64,000 bases of DNA, taken from Ptiloglossa arizonensis (lineage: Eukaryota > Arthropoda > Insecta > Hymenoptera > Colletidae). The DNA is taken from the NCBI RefSeq assembly GCF_051014685.1, contig NW_027478716.1:1-64000 (forward strand), read 5' to 3'. The translations under genes were made by a program, and so were the position numbers. Below the pieces are notes generated by a model. The model worked only from the letters and a program-made list of their open reading frames with translations, did no database searches and had not been told where the DNA came from. This document shows positions 25,201 to 37,525 of the stretch, one piece after another. Each line of letters begins with the position of its first letter. Positions within the stretch are counted from its first letter, which is position 1.

Positions 25201-26592
25201 ATTCCTTTCGAGCATCAGAACTGCGAAAATTTTGAGTTTCTCAAGCGTTTCTTATCTCCAAACTGCCATATCTCGCGAACGGATTGATCAATCCGCAAAA
25301 TTTCTGTTGCATCTGAAAGTAGACACTCGCCCGATTACAACGGTATGCGCACTTTTCCCCTAGGCGGTTCTAGTTATTCGTTTCAAGCATCAGAACTGCG
25401 CAAATTTTGAGTTTCTCAAGCGTTTCTTACCTTGAAACTGCCATATCTCGCGAACGGATTGACCGATCCGCAAAATTTCTGTTGCATCTGAAAGTAGACA
25501 CTCGCCCGATTACAACGGTATTCGCACTTTTCCCCTAGGCCGTTCTAGTTATTCGTTTCGAGCATCAGAACTGCGAAAATTTTGAGTTTCTCAAGCGTTT
25601 CTTACCTCCAAACTGCCATATCTCGCGAATGGATTGACCAATCCGCAAAATTTCTGTTGCATCTGAAAGTAGAAACTCGCCCGATTACAACGGTATGCCC
25701 ACTTTTCCCCTAGGCCGTTCTAGTTATTCGTATCAAGCATCAGAACTGCGCAAATTTTGAGTTTCTCAAGCGTTTCTTACCTTCAAACTGCCATATCTCG
25801 CGAACGGAACGATCAATCCGCAAAATTTCTGTTGCATCTGAAAGTAGACACTCGCCCGATTACAACGGTATGCGTACTTCTCCCCTAGGCCGTTCTAGTC
25901 ATTCGTTTCGAGCATCAGAACTGCGAAAATTTCGAGTTTCTCAAGCGTTTCTTATCTCCAAACTGCCATGTCTCGCGAACGGATTGATCAATCCGCAAAA
26001 TTTCTGTTGCTTCTGAAAGTAGAAACTCGCCCGATTACAACGGTATGCGTACTTCTCCCCTAGGCCGTTCTAGTCATTCGTTTCGAGCATCAGAACTGAG
26101 AAAATTTTGAGTTTCTCAAGCGTTTCTTATCTCCAAACTGCCATATCTCGCGAACGGATTGATCAATCCGCAAAATTTCTGTTGCATCTGAAAGTAGACA
26201 CTCGCCCGATTACAACGGTATACCCACTTTTCCCCTAGGCCGTTCTAGTTATTCGTTTCAAGCATCAGAACTGCGCAAATTTTGAGTTTCTCAAGCGTTT
26301 CTTACCTTCAAACTGCATTACCTCGCGAACGGAACGATCAATCCGCAAAATTTCTGTTGCATCTGAAAGTAGACACTCGCCCGATTACAACGGTATGCGT
26401 ACTTCTCCCCTAGGCCGTTCTAGTCATTCGTTTCGAGCATCAGAACTGCGAAAATTTCGAGTTTCTCAAGCGTTTCTTGCATCCAAACTGCCATATCTCG
26501 CGAACGGATTGACCGATCCGCAAAATTTCTGTTGCATCTTAAAGTAGAAACTCGCCCGATTACAACGGTATGCCCACTTTTCCCCTACGCCG
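22218..26592 (+). repeat. Left-domain HOR unit 5 (25 monomers), most complete unit
   Basis: Exactly 25 x 175 bp between marker monomers, with no one-base slip. It contains the full landmark series: GTTGTAG (22742), GCCTCAGAACAGCG (23112), AGCCCGTT (23263), TTTTACCCTACG (23427), GATTTCAACGG (23583), GAACAGAGAAAA (24168), CCTGGGCC (24484), GATTGGTCAATCC (24582), ATGCGGAC (24821), CATTCCT (25200), CTTGAAACTG (25431), GAATGGATTG (25626), GAACTGAGAAAA (26093), GGTATACCCAC (26217) and GCATTACCTCGCG (26314). Units 1, 3 and 6 can be derived from it by losing whole monomers, so it is the best reference for the left domain. Confidence 0.85.
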
Positions 26593-29042
26593 TTCTAGTT
26601 ACTCGTTTCTAGCATCAGAACTGCGAAAATTTTGAGTTTCTCAAGCGTTTCTTACCTCCAAAATGCCATATATCGCGAACGAATTGACCAAACCGCAAAA
26701 TTTCTGTTGCATCTGAAAGTAGAAACTCGCCCGATTACAACGGTAGGTGTAGTTTTCCCCTAGGCCGTTCCAGTTATTCGTTTCGAGCATCAGAACTGCC
26801 AAAATTTTCAGTTTCTCAAGCGTTTCCTACATCCAAACTGCCATATCTCGCGAACGGATTGACCAATCCGCAAAATTTCTGTTGCATCTGAAAGTAGAAA
26901 CTCGCCCGATTACAACGGTATGCCCACTTTTCCCCTAGGCCGTTCTAGTTATTCGTTTCAAGCATCAGAACTGCGCAAGTTTTGAGTTTCTCAAGCGTTT
27001 CTTACCTTCAAACTGCCATATCTCGCGAACGGAACGATCCATCCGCAAAATTTCTGTTGCATCTGAAAGTAGACACTCGCCCGATTACAACGGTATGCGT
27101 ACTTCTCCCCTAGGCCGTTGTAGTCATTCGTTTCGAGCATCAGAACTGCGAAAATTTCGAGTTTCTCAAGCGTTTCTTATCTCCAAACTGCCATGTCTCG
27201 CGAACGGATTGATCAATCCGCAAAATTTCTGTTGCTTCTGAAAGTAGAAACTCGCCCGATTACAACGGTATGCGTACTTCTCCCCTAGGCCGTTCTAGTC
27301 ATTCGTTTCGAGCATCAGAACAGCGAAAATTTTGAGTTTCTCAAGCGTTTCTTATCTCCAAACTGCCATATCTCGCGAACGGATTGATCAATCCGCAAAA
27401 TTTCTGTTGCATCTGAAAGTAGACACTCGCCCGATTACAACGGTATGCGTACTTCTCCCCTAGGCCGTTCTAGTCATTCGTTTCGAGCCTCAGAACAGCG
27501 AAAATTTTGAGTGTCTCAAGCGTTTCTCATCTCCAAACTGCCATATCTCGCGAACGGATTGATCAATCCGCAAAATTTCTGTTGCATCTGAAAGTAGAAA
27601 CTCGCCCGATTACAACGGTATGCGTACTTTTCCCCTAGCCTGTTCTAGTTACTCGTTTCGAGCATCAGAACTGCGAAAATTTCGAGTTTCTCAAGCGTTT
27701 CTTGCATCCAAACTGCCATATCTCGCGAACGGATTGACCGATCCGCAAAATTTCTGTTGCATCTTAAAGTAGAAACTCGCCCGATTACAACGGTATGCCC
27801 ACCTTTACCCTACGCCGTTCTAGTTACTCGTTTCTAGCATCAGAACTGCGAAAATTTTGAGTTTCTCAAGCGTTTCTTACCTCCAAACTGCCATATCTCG
27901 CGAACGGATCGACCAATCCGCAAAATTTCTGTTGCATCTGAAAGTAGAAACTCGCCCGATTTCAACGGTATGTGTAGTTTTCCCCTAGGCCGTTCCAGTT
28001 ATTCGTTTCGAGCATCAGAACTGCGAAAATTTTGAGTTTCTCAAGCGTTTCTTACCTCCAAACTGCCATATCTCGCGAACGGATTGACCAATCCGCAAAA
28101 TTTCTGTTGCATCTGAAAGTAGAAACTCGCCCGATTACAACGGTATGCCCACTTTTGCCCTAGGCCGTTCTAGTTATTCGTATCAAGCATCAGAACTGCG
28201 CAAATTTTGAGTTTCTCAAGCGTTTCTTACCTTCAAACTGCCATATCTCGCGAACGGAACGATCAATCCGCAAAATTTCTGTTGCATCTGAAAGTAGACA
28301 CTCGCCCGATTACAACGGTATGCGTACTTCGCCCCTAGGCGGTTCTAGTCATTCGTTTCGAGCATCAGAACTGCGAAAATTTCGAGTTTCTCAAGCGTTT
28401 CTTATCTCCAAACTGCCATGTCTCGCGAACGGATTGATCAATCCGCAAAATTTCTGTTGCTTCTGAAAGTAGAAACTCGCCCGATTACAACGGTATGCGT
28501 ACTTCTCCCCTAGGCCGTTCTAGTCATTCGTTTCGAGCATCAGAACACAGAAAATTTTGAGTTTCTCAAGCGTTTCTTATCTCCAAACTGCCATATCTCG
28601 CGAACGGATTGATCAATCCGCAAAATTTCTGTTGCATCTGAAAGTAGACACTCGCCCGATTACAACGGTATACCCACTTTTCCCCTAGGCCGTTCTAGTT
28701 ATTCGTTTCAAGCATCAGAACTGCGCAAATTTTGAGTTTCTCAAGCGTTTCTTACCTTCAAACTGCATTACCTCGCGAACGGAACGATCAATCCGCAAAA
28801 TTTCTGTTGCATCTGAAAGTAGACACTCGCCCGATTACAACGGTATGCGTACTTCTCCCCTAGGCCGTTCTAGTCATTCGTTTCGAGCATCAGAACTGCG
28901 AAAATTTCGAGTTTCTCAAGCGTTTCTTGCATCCAAACTGCCATATCTCGCGAACGGATTGACCGATCCGCAAAATTTCTGTTGCATCTTAAAGTAGAAA
29001 CTCGCCCGATTACAACGGTATGCCCACTTTTCCCCTACGCCG
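26593..29042 (+). repeat. Left-domain HOR unit 6 (14 monomers, internally deleted)
   Basis: This starts with the marker monomer (CATATATCGCG variant, as at 3921) and follows unit 5 up to GAACACAGAAAA (28543). It then continues as unit 5 does after GAACTGAGAAAA (26093). The two junction monomers of unit 5 lie 1925 bp apart, so exactly 11 monomers are missing (25 - 11 = 14). 26593-28540 is closer to 3847-5790 than to unit 5: it shares CTCATCTCC (27525), CACCTTTACCC (27799) and CTTCGCCCCTAGG (28326). Confidence 0.85.
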
Positions 29043-32000
29043 TTCTAGTTACTCGTTTCTAGCATCAGAACTGCGAAAATTTTGAGTTTCTCAAGCGTTT
29101 CTTACCTCCAAACTGCCACATCTCGCGAACGGATTGACCAATCCGCAAAATTTCTGTTGCATCTGAAAGTAGACACTCGCCCGATTACAACGGTATGCGC
29201 ACTTTTCCCCTAGGCGGTTCTAGTTATTCGTTTCAAGCATCAGAACTGCGCAAATTTTGAGTTTCTCAAGCGTTTCTTACATTCAAACTGCCATATCTCG
29301 CGAACGGAACGATCAATCCGCAAAATTTCTGTTGCATCTGAAAGTAGACACTCGCCCGATTACAACGGTATGCGCACTTTTCCCCTAGGCCGTTCTAGTT
29401 ATTCGTTTCAAGCATCAGAACTGCGCAAATTTTGATTTTCTCAAGCGTTTCTTACTTCCAAACTGCCACATCTCGCGAACGGATCGACCAATCCGCAAAA
29501 TTTCTGTTGCATCTGAAAGTAGAAACTCGCCCGATTTCAACGGTATGTGTAGTTTTCCCCTAGGCCGTTCCAGTTATTCGTTTCGAGCATCAGAACTGCG
29601 AAAATTTTGAGTTTCTCAAGCGTTTCTTACCTCCAAACTGCCATATCTCGCGAACGGATTGACCAATCCGCAAAATTTCTGTTGCATCTGAAAGTAGAAA
29701 CTCGCCCGATTACAACGGTATGCCCACTTTTCCCCTAGGCCGTTCTAGTTATTCGTTTCAAGCATCAGAACTGCGCAAATTTTGAGTTTCTCAAGCGTTT
29801 CTTACCTTCAAACTGCCATATCTCGCGAACGGAACGATCAATCCGCAAAATTTCTGTTGCATCTGAAAGTAGACACTCGCCCGATTACAACGGTATGCGT
29901 ACTTCTCCCCTAGGCCGTTCTAGTCATTCGTTTCGTGCATCAGAACTGCGAAAATTTCGAGTTTCTCAAGCGTTTCTTATCTCCAAACTGCCATGTCTCG
30001 CGAACGGATTGATCAATCCGCAAAATTTCTGTTGCATCTGAAAGTAGAAACTCGCCCGATTACAACGGTATGCGTACTTCTCCCCTAGGCCGTTCTAGTC
30101 ATTCGTTTCGAGCATCAGAACAGCGAAAATTTTGAGTTTCTCAAGCGTTTCTTATCTCCAAACTGCCATATCTCGCGAACGGATTGATCAATCCGCAAAA
30201 TTTCTATTGCATCTGAAAGTAGACACTCGCCCGATTACAACGGTATGCGTACTTCTCCCCTAGGCCGTTCTAGTCATTCGTTTCGAGCCTCAGAATAGCG
30301 AAAATTTTGAGTGTCTCAAGCGTTTCTTATCTCCAAACTGCCATATCTCGCGAACGGATTGATCAATCCGCAAAATTTCTGTTGCATCTGAAAGTAGAAA
30401 CTCGCCCGATTACAACGGTATGCGTACTTTTCCCCTAGCCCGTTCTAGTTACTCGTTTCGAGCATCAGAACTGCGAAAATTTCGAGTTTCTCAAGCGTTT
30501 CTTGCATCCAAACTGCCATATCTCGCGAACGGATTGACCGATCCGCAAAATTTCTGTAGCATCTTAAAGTAGAATCTCGCCCGATTACAACGGTATGCCC
30601 ACTTTTCCCCTACGCCGTTCTAGTTACTCGTTTCTAGCATCAGAACTGCGAAAATTTTGAGTTTCTCAACCGTTTCTTACCTCCAAACTGCCATATCTCG
30701 CGAACGGATTGACCAATCCGCAAAATTTCTGTTGCATCTGAAAGTAGACACTCGCCCGATTACAACGGTATGCGCACTTTTCCCATAGGCGGTTCTAGTT
30801 ATTCGTTTCAAGCATCAGAACTGCGCAAATTTTGAGTTTCTCAAGCGTTTCTTACATTCAAACTGCCATATCTCGCGAACGGAACGATCAATCCGCAAAA
30901 TTTCTGTTGCATCTGAAAGTAGACACTCGCCCGATTACAACGGTATGCGCACTTTTCCCCTAGGCCGTTCTAGTTATTCGTTTCAAGCATCAGAACTGCG
31001 CAAATTTTGATTTTCTCAAGCGTTTCTTACTTCCAAACTGCCACATCTCGCGAACGGATCGACCAATCCGCAAAATTTCTGTTGCATCTGAAAGTAGAAA
31101 CTCGCCCGATTACAACGGTAGGTGTAGTTTTCCCCTAGGCCGTTCCAGTTATTCGTTTCGAGCATCAGAACTGCGAAAATTTTGAGTTTCTCTAGCGTTT
31201 CTTACCTCCAAACTGCCATATCTCGCGAACGGATTGACCAATCCGCAAAATTTCTGTTGCATCTGAAAGTAGAAACTCGCCCGATTACAACGGTATGCCC
31301 ACTTTTCCCCTAGGCCGTTCTAGTTATTCGTTTCAAGCATCAGAACTGCGCAAATTTTGAGTTTCTCAAGCGTTTCTTACCTTCAAACTGCCATATCTCG
31401 CGAACGGAACGATCAATCCGCAAAATTTCTGTTGCATCTGAAAGTAGACACTCGCCCGATTACAACGGTAAGCGTACTTCTCCCCTAGGCCGTTCTAGTC
31501 ATTCGTTTCGAGCATCAGAACTGCGAAAATTTCGAGTTTCTCAAGCGTTTCTTATCTCCAAACTGCCATGTCTCGCGAACGGATTGATCAATCCGCAAAA
31601 TTTCTGTTGCTTCTGAAAGTAGAAACTCGTCCGATTACAACGGTATGCGTACTTCTCCCCTAGGCCGTTCTAGTCATTCGTTTCGAGCATCAGAACAGCG
31701 AAAATTTTGAGTTTCTCAAGCGTTGCTTATCTCCAAACTGCCATATCTCGCGAACGGATTGATCAATCCGCAAAATTTCTGTTGCATCTGAAAGTAGACA
31801 CTCGCCCGATTACAACGGTATGCGTACTTCTCCCCTAGGCCGTTCTAGTCATTCGTTTCGAGCCTCAGAACAGCGAAAATTTTGAGTGTCTCAAGCGTTT
31901 CTTATCTCCAAACTGCCATATCTCGCGAACGGATTGATCAACCCGCAAAATTTCTGTTGCATCTGAAAGTAGAAACTCGCCCGATTACAACGGTATGCGT
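28880..32000 (+). repeat. Nine-monomer (1575 bp) tandem duplication
   Basis: 28880-30454 and 30455-about 32000 correspond at an offset of 1575 bp. Paired markers: TTCTAGTTACTCG (29043/30618), ACATTCAAACTG (29280/30855), TTTGATTTTCTC (29431/31006), GCCTCAGAA (30287/31862). The copies differ by scattered substitutions (CCCATAGG at 30784, CAGAATAGCG at 30291, CTCAACCG at 30666). They are therefore older than the 15-monomer HOR at 53-60 kb. The match ends at AGCCCGTTCTAGTTACTC (30433) against TAGGCCGTTCTAGTTATTC (32008). Confidence 0.8.
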
Positions 32001-34200
32001 ACTTTTCCCCTAGGCCGTTCTAGTTATTCGTTTCAAGCATCAGAACTGCGCAAATTTTGAGTTTCTCAAACGTTTCTTACCTTCAAACTGCATTATCTCG
32101 CGAACGGAACGATCAATCCGCAAAATTTCTGTTGCATCTGAAAGTAGCTACTCGCCCGATTACAACGGTATGCGTACTTCTCCCCTAGGCCGTTCTAGTC
32201 ATTCGTTTCGAGCATCAGAACTGCGAAAATTTCGAGTTTCTCAAGCGTTTCTTGCATCCAAACTGCCATATCTCGCGAACGGATTGACCGATCCGCAAAA
32301 TTTCTGTTGCATCTGAAAGTAGACACTCGCCCGATTACAACGGTATGCGCACTTTTCCCCTAGGCCGTTCTAGTTATTCGTTTCAAGCATCAGAACTGCG
32401 CAAATTTTGATTTTCTCAAGCGTTTCTTACCTCCAAACTGCCATATCTCGCGAACGGATTGATCAATCCGCAAAATTTCTGTTGCATCTGAAAGTAGAAA
32501 CTCGCCCGATTACAACGGTATGCGTACTTTTCCCCTAGCCCGTTCTAGTTACTCGTTTCTAGCATCAGAACTGCGAAAATTTCGAGTTTCTCAAGCGTTT
32601 CTTACATCCAAACTGCCATATCTCGCGAACGGATTGACCGATCCGCAAAATTTCTGTTGCATCTGAAGGTAGAAACTCGCCCGATTACAACGGTATATCT
32701 ACTTTTCCCCTAGGCCGTTCTAGTTATTCGTTTCGAGCATCAGAACTGCGAAAATTTCGAGTTTCTCAAGCGTTTCTTACCTTCAAACTGCCATATCTCG
32801 CGAACGGATTGATCAATCCGCAAAATATCTGTTGCATCTGAAAGTAGACACTCGCCCAATTACAACGGTATGCGCACTTTTCCCCTTGGCCATTCTAGTT
32901 ATTCGTTTCAAGCATCAGAACTGCGAAAATTTTGAGTTTCTCAAGCGTTTCTTACTTCCAAACTGCCACATCTCGCGAACGGATCGACCAATCCGCAAAA
33001 TTTCTGTTGCATCTGAAAGTAGAAACTCGCCCGATTTCAACGGTATGTGTAGTTTTCCCCTAGGCCGTTCCAGTTATTCGTTTCGAGCATCAGAACTGCG
33101 AAAATTTCGAGTTTCTCTAGCGTGTCTTACATTCAAACTGCCATATCTCGCGAACGGATTGATCAATCCGCAAAATTTCTGTTGCATCTGAAAGTAGAAA
33201 CTCGCCCGATTACAACGGTATGCGCACTTTTCCCCTAGGCGGTTCTAGTTATTCGTTTCGAGCATCAAAACTGCCAAAATTTTGAGTTTCTCAAGCGTTT
33301 CTTACTTCCAAACTGCCATATCTCGCGAACGGATTGACCAATCCGCAAAATTTCTGTTGCATCTGAAAGTAGAAACTCGCCCGATTACAACGGTAGGTGT
33401 AGTTTTGCCCTAGGCGGTTCTAGTTATTCGTTTCGAGCATCAGAACTGCGCAAATTTTGAGTTTCTCAAGCGTTTCTTGCATCCAAACTGCCATATCTCG
33501 CGAACGGATTGACCGATCCGCAAAATTTCTGTTGCATCTGAAAGTAGAAACTCGCCCGATTACAACGGTATGCGCCCTTTTCCCTACGCCGTTATAGTTA
33601 TTCGTTTCGAGCATCAGAACTGCGAAAATTTTGAGTTTCTCAAGCGTTTCTTGCATCCAAACTGCCATATCTCGCGAACGGATTGACCGATCCGCAAAAT
33701 TTCTGTTGCATCTGAAAGTAGAAACTCGCCCGATTACAACGGTGTGCGCACTTTTCCCCTAGGCCGTTCTAGTTATTCGTTTCAAGCATCAGAACTGCGC
33801 AAATTTTGATTTTCTCAAGCGTTTCTTACCTCCAAACTGCCATATCTCGCGAACGGATTGATCAATCCGCAAAATTTCTGTTGCATCTGAAAGTAGAAAC
33901 TCGCCCGATTACAACGGTATGCGTACTTTTCCCCTAGCCCGTTCTAGTTACTCGTTTCTAGCATCAGAACTGCGAAAATTTCGAGTGTCTCAAGCGTTTC
34001 TTACATCCAAACTGCCATATCTCGCGAACGGATTGACCGATCCGCAAAATTTCTGTTGCATCTGAAAGTAGAAACTCGCCCGATTACAACGGTATGCGCC
34101 CTTTTCCCTACGCCGTTATAGTTATTCGTTTCGAGCATCAGAACTGCGAAAATTTTGAGTTTCTCAAGCGTTTCTTGCATCCAAACTGCCATATCTCGCG
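32001..34200 (+). repeat. Mosaic satellite segment linking the left domain to the middle
   Basis: No single period holds here. 32345-32690 matches 33744-34089 (8 monomers less one base), and about 33485-33740 matches about 34009-34264 (3 monomers less one base). The monomer type with TATGCGCCC...TACGCCGTTATAG, common to the right, appears first here at 33571 and 34095, with the C run before TACGCC one base short in both. Nothing other than satellite is present. Confidence 0.7.
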
Positions 34201-37200
34201 AACGGATTGACCGATCCGCAAAATTTCTGTTGCATCTGAAAGTAGAAACTCGCCCGATTACAACGGTATGCGCACTTTTCCCCTTGGCCGTTCTAGTTAT
34301 TCGTTTCAAGCATCAGAACTGCGCAAATTTTGAGTTTCTCAAGCGTTTCTTACCTCCAAACTGCCATATCTCGCGAACGGATTGACCGATCCGCAAAATT
34401 TCTGTTGCATCTGAAAGTAGAAACTCGCCCGATTACAACGGTATATCCACTTTTCCCCTAGGCCGTTCTAGTTATTCGTTTCGAGCATCAGAACTGCGAA
34501 AATTTCGAGTTTCTCAAGCGTTTCTTACCTTCAAACTGCCATATCTCGCGAACGGAACGATCAATCCGCAAAATTTCTGTTGCATCTGAAAGTAGACACT
34601 CGCCCGATTACAACGGTATGCGTACTTCTCCCCTAGGCCGTTCTAGTCATTCGTTTCGAGCATCAGAACTGCGAAAATTTCGAGTTTCTCAAGCGTTTCT
34701 TGCATCCAAACTGCCATATCTCGCGAACGGATTGACCGATCCGCAAAATTTCTGTTGCATCTTAAAGTAGAAACTCGCCCGATTACAACGGTATGCCCAC
34801 TTTTCCCCTACGCCGTTCTAGTTACTCGTTTCGAGCATCAGAACTGCGAAAATTTTGAGTTTCTAAAGCGTTTCTTATCTCCAAACTGCCATGTCTCGCG
34901 AACGGATTGATCAATCCGCAAAATTTCTGTTGCTTGTGAAAGTAGAAACTCGCCCGATTACAACGGTATGCGTAGTTCTCCCCTAGGCCGTTCTAGTCAT
35001 TCCTTTCGAGCATCAGAACTGCGAAAATTTTGAGTTTCTCAAGCGTTTCTTATCTCCAAACTGCCATATCTCGCGAACGGATTGATCAATCCGCAAAATT
35101 TCTGTTGCATCTGAAAGTAGAAACTCGCCCGATTAAAACGGTATGCGCACTTTTCCCCTAGGCCGTTCTAGTTATTCGTTTCGAGCATCAGAACTGCGAA
35201 AATTTTGAGTTTCTCAAGCGTTTCTTACTTCCAAACTGCCACATCTCGCGAACGGATCGACCAATCCGCAAAATTTCTGTTGCATCTGAAAGTAGAAACT
35301 CGCCCGATTTCAACGGTATGTGTAGTTTTCCCCTAGGCCGTTCCAGTTATTCGTTTCGAGCATCAGAACTGCGAAAATTTTGAGTTTCTCAAGCGTTTCT
35401 TACCTCCAAACTGCCATATCTCGCGAACGGATTGACCAATCCGCAAAATTTCTGTTGCATCTTAAAGTAGGGACTCGCCCCATTACAACGGTATGTGTAG
35501 TTTTCCCCTAGGCCGTTCCAGTTATTCGTTTCGAGCATCAGAACTGCGAAAATTTCGAGTTTCTCTAGCGTTTCTTACATTCAAACTGCCATATCTCGCG
35601 AACGGATTGACCGATCCGCAAAATTTCTGTTGCATCTGAAAGTAGAAACTCGCCCGATTACAACGGTATACCCACTTTTCCCCTAGGCCGTTCTAGTTAT
35701 TCGTTTCAAGCATCAGAACTGCGCAAATTTTGAGTTTCTCAAGCGTTTCTTACCTTCAAACTGCATTATCTCGCGAACGGAACGATCAATCCGCAAAATT
35801 TCTGTTGCATCTGAAAGTAGACACTCGCCCGATTACAACGGTATGCGTACTTCTCCCCTAGGCCGTTCTAGTCATTCGTTTCGAGCATCAGAACTGCGAA
35901 AATTTCGAGTTTCTCAAGCGTTTCTTGCATCCAAACTGCCATATCTCGCGAACGGATTGACCGATCCGCAAAATTTCTGTTGCATCTGAAAGTAGACACT
36001 CGCCCGATTACAACGGTATGCGCACTTTTCCCCTAGGCCGTTCTAGTTATTCGTTTCAAGCATCAGAACTGCGCAAATTTTGATTTTCTCAAGCGTTTCT
36101 TACCTCCAAACTGCCATATCTCGCGAACGGATTGACCAATCCGCAAAATTTCTGTTGCATCTGAAAGTAGAAACTCGCCCGATTACAACGGTATGCGCAC
36201 TTTTCCCCTTGGCCGTTCTAGTTATTCGTTTCAAGCATCAGAACTGCGCAAATTTTGAGTTTCTCAAGCGTTTCTTACCTCCAAACTGCCATATCTCGCG
36301 AACGGATTGACCGATCCGCAAAATTTCTGTTGCATCTGAAAGTAGAAACTCGCCCGATTACAACGGTATATCCACTTTTCCCCTAGGCCGTTCTAGTTAT
36401 TCGTTTCGAGCATCAGAACTGCGAAAATTTCGAGTTTCTCAAGCGTTTCTTACCTTCAAACTGCCATATCTCGCGAACGGAACGATCAATCCGCAAAATT
36501 TCTGTTGCATCTGAAAGTAGACACTCGCCCGATTACAACGGTATGCGTACTTCTCCCCTAGGCCGTTCTAGTCATTCGTTTCGAGCATCAGAACTGCGAA
36601 AATTTCGAGTTTCTCAAGCGTTTCTTGCATCCAAACTGCCATATCTCGCGAACGGATTGACCGATCCGCAAAATTTCTGTTGCATCTTAAAGTAGAAACT
36701 CGCCCGATTACAACGGTATGCCCACTTTTCCCCTACGCCGTTCTAGTTACTCGTTTCGAGCATCAGAACTGCGAAAATTTTGAGTTTCTAAAGCGTTTCT
36801 TATCTCCAAACTGCCATGTCTCGCGAACGGATTGATCAATCCGCAAAATTTCTGTTGCTTGTGAAAGTAGAAACTCGCCCGATTACAACGGTATGCGTAG
36901 TTCTCCCCTAGGCCGTTCTAGTCATTCCTTTCGAGCATCAGAACTGCGAAAATTTTGAGTTTCTCAAGCGTTTCTTATCTCCAAACTGCCATATCTCGCG
37001 AACGGATTGATCAATCCGCAAAATTTCTGTTGCATCTGAAAGTAGAAACTCGCCCGATTAAAACGGTATGCGCACTTTTCCCCTAGGCCGTTCTAGTTAT
37101 TCGTTTCGAGCATCAGAACTGCGAAAATTTTGAGTTTCTCAAGCGTTTCTTACTTCCAAACTGCCACATCTCGCGAACGGATCGACCAATCCGCAAAATT

Positions 37201-37525
37201 TCTGTTGCATCTGAAAGTAGAAACTCGCCCGATTTCAACGGTATGTGTAGTTTTCCCCTAGGCCGTTCCAGTTATTCGTTTCGAGCATCAGAACTGCGAA
37301 AATTTTGAGTTTCTCAAGCGTTTCTTACCTCCAAACTGCCATATCTCGCGAACGGATTGACCAATCCGCAAAATTTCTGTTGCATCTTAAAGTAGGGACT
37401 CGCCCCATTACAACGGTATGTGTAGTTTTCCCCTAGGCCGTTCCAGTTATTCGTTTCGAGCATCAGAACTGCGAAAATTTCGAGTTTCTCTAGCGTTTCT
37501 TACATTCAAACTGCCATATCTCGCG
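34200..37525 (+). repeat. Eleven-monomer (1925 bp) tandem duplication
   Basis: 34200-36124 is followed by a second copy, 36125-37525, before divergence. Exact 1925-bp offsets: CATTCCT (34998/36923), AGTAGGGACTCGCCCCATTAC (35466/37391), GGTATATCCAC (34440/36365) and TTTCTCTAGCG (35562/37487). The pair ends where copy 1 reads GATTGACCGATCC (35605) and the aligned place in copy 2 reads GATTGATCAATCC. Confidence 0.8.
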
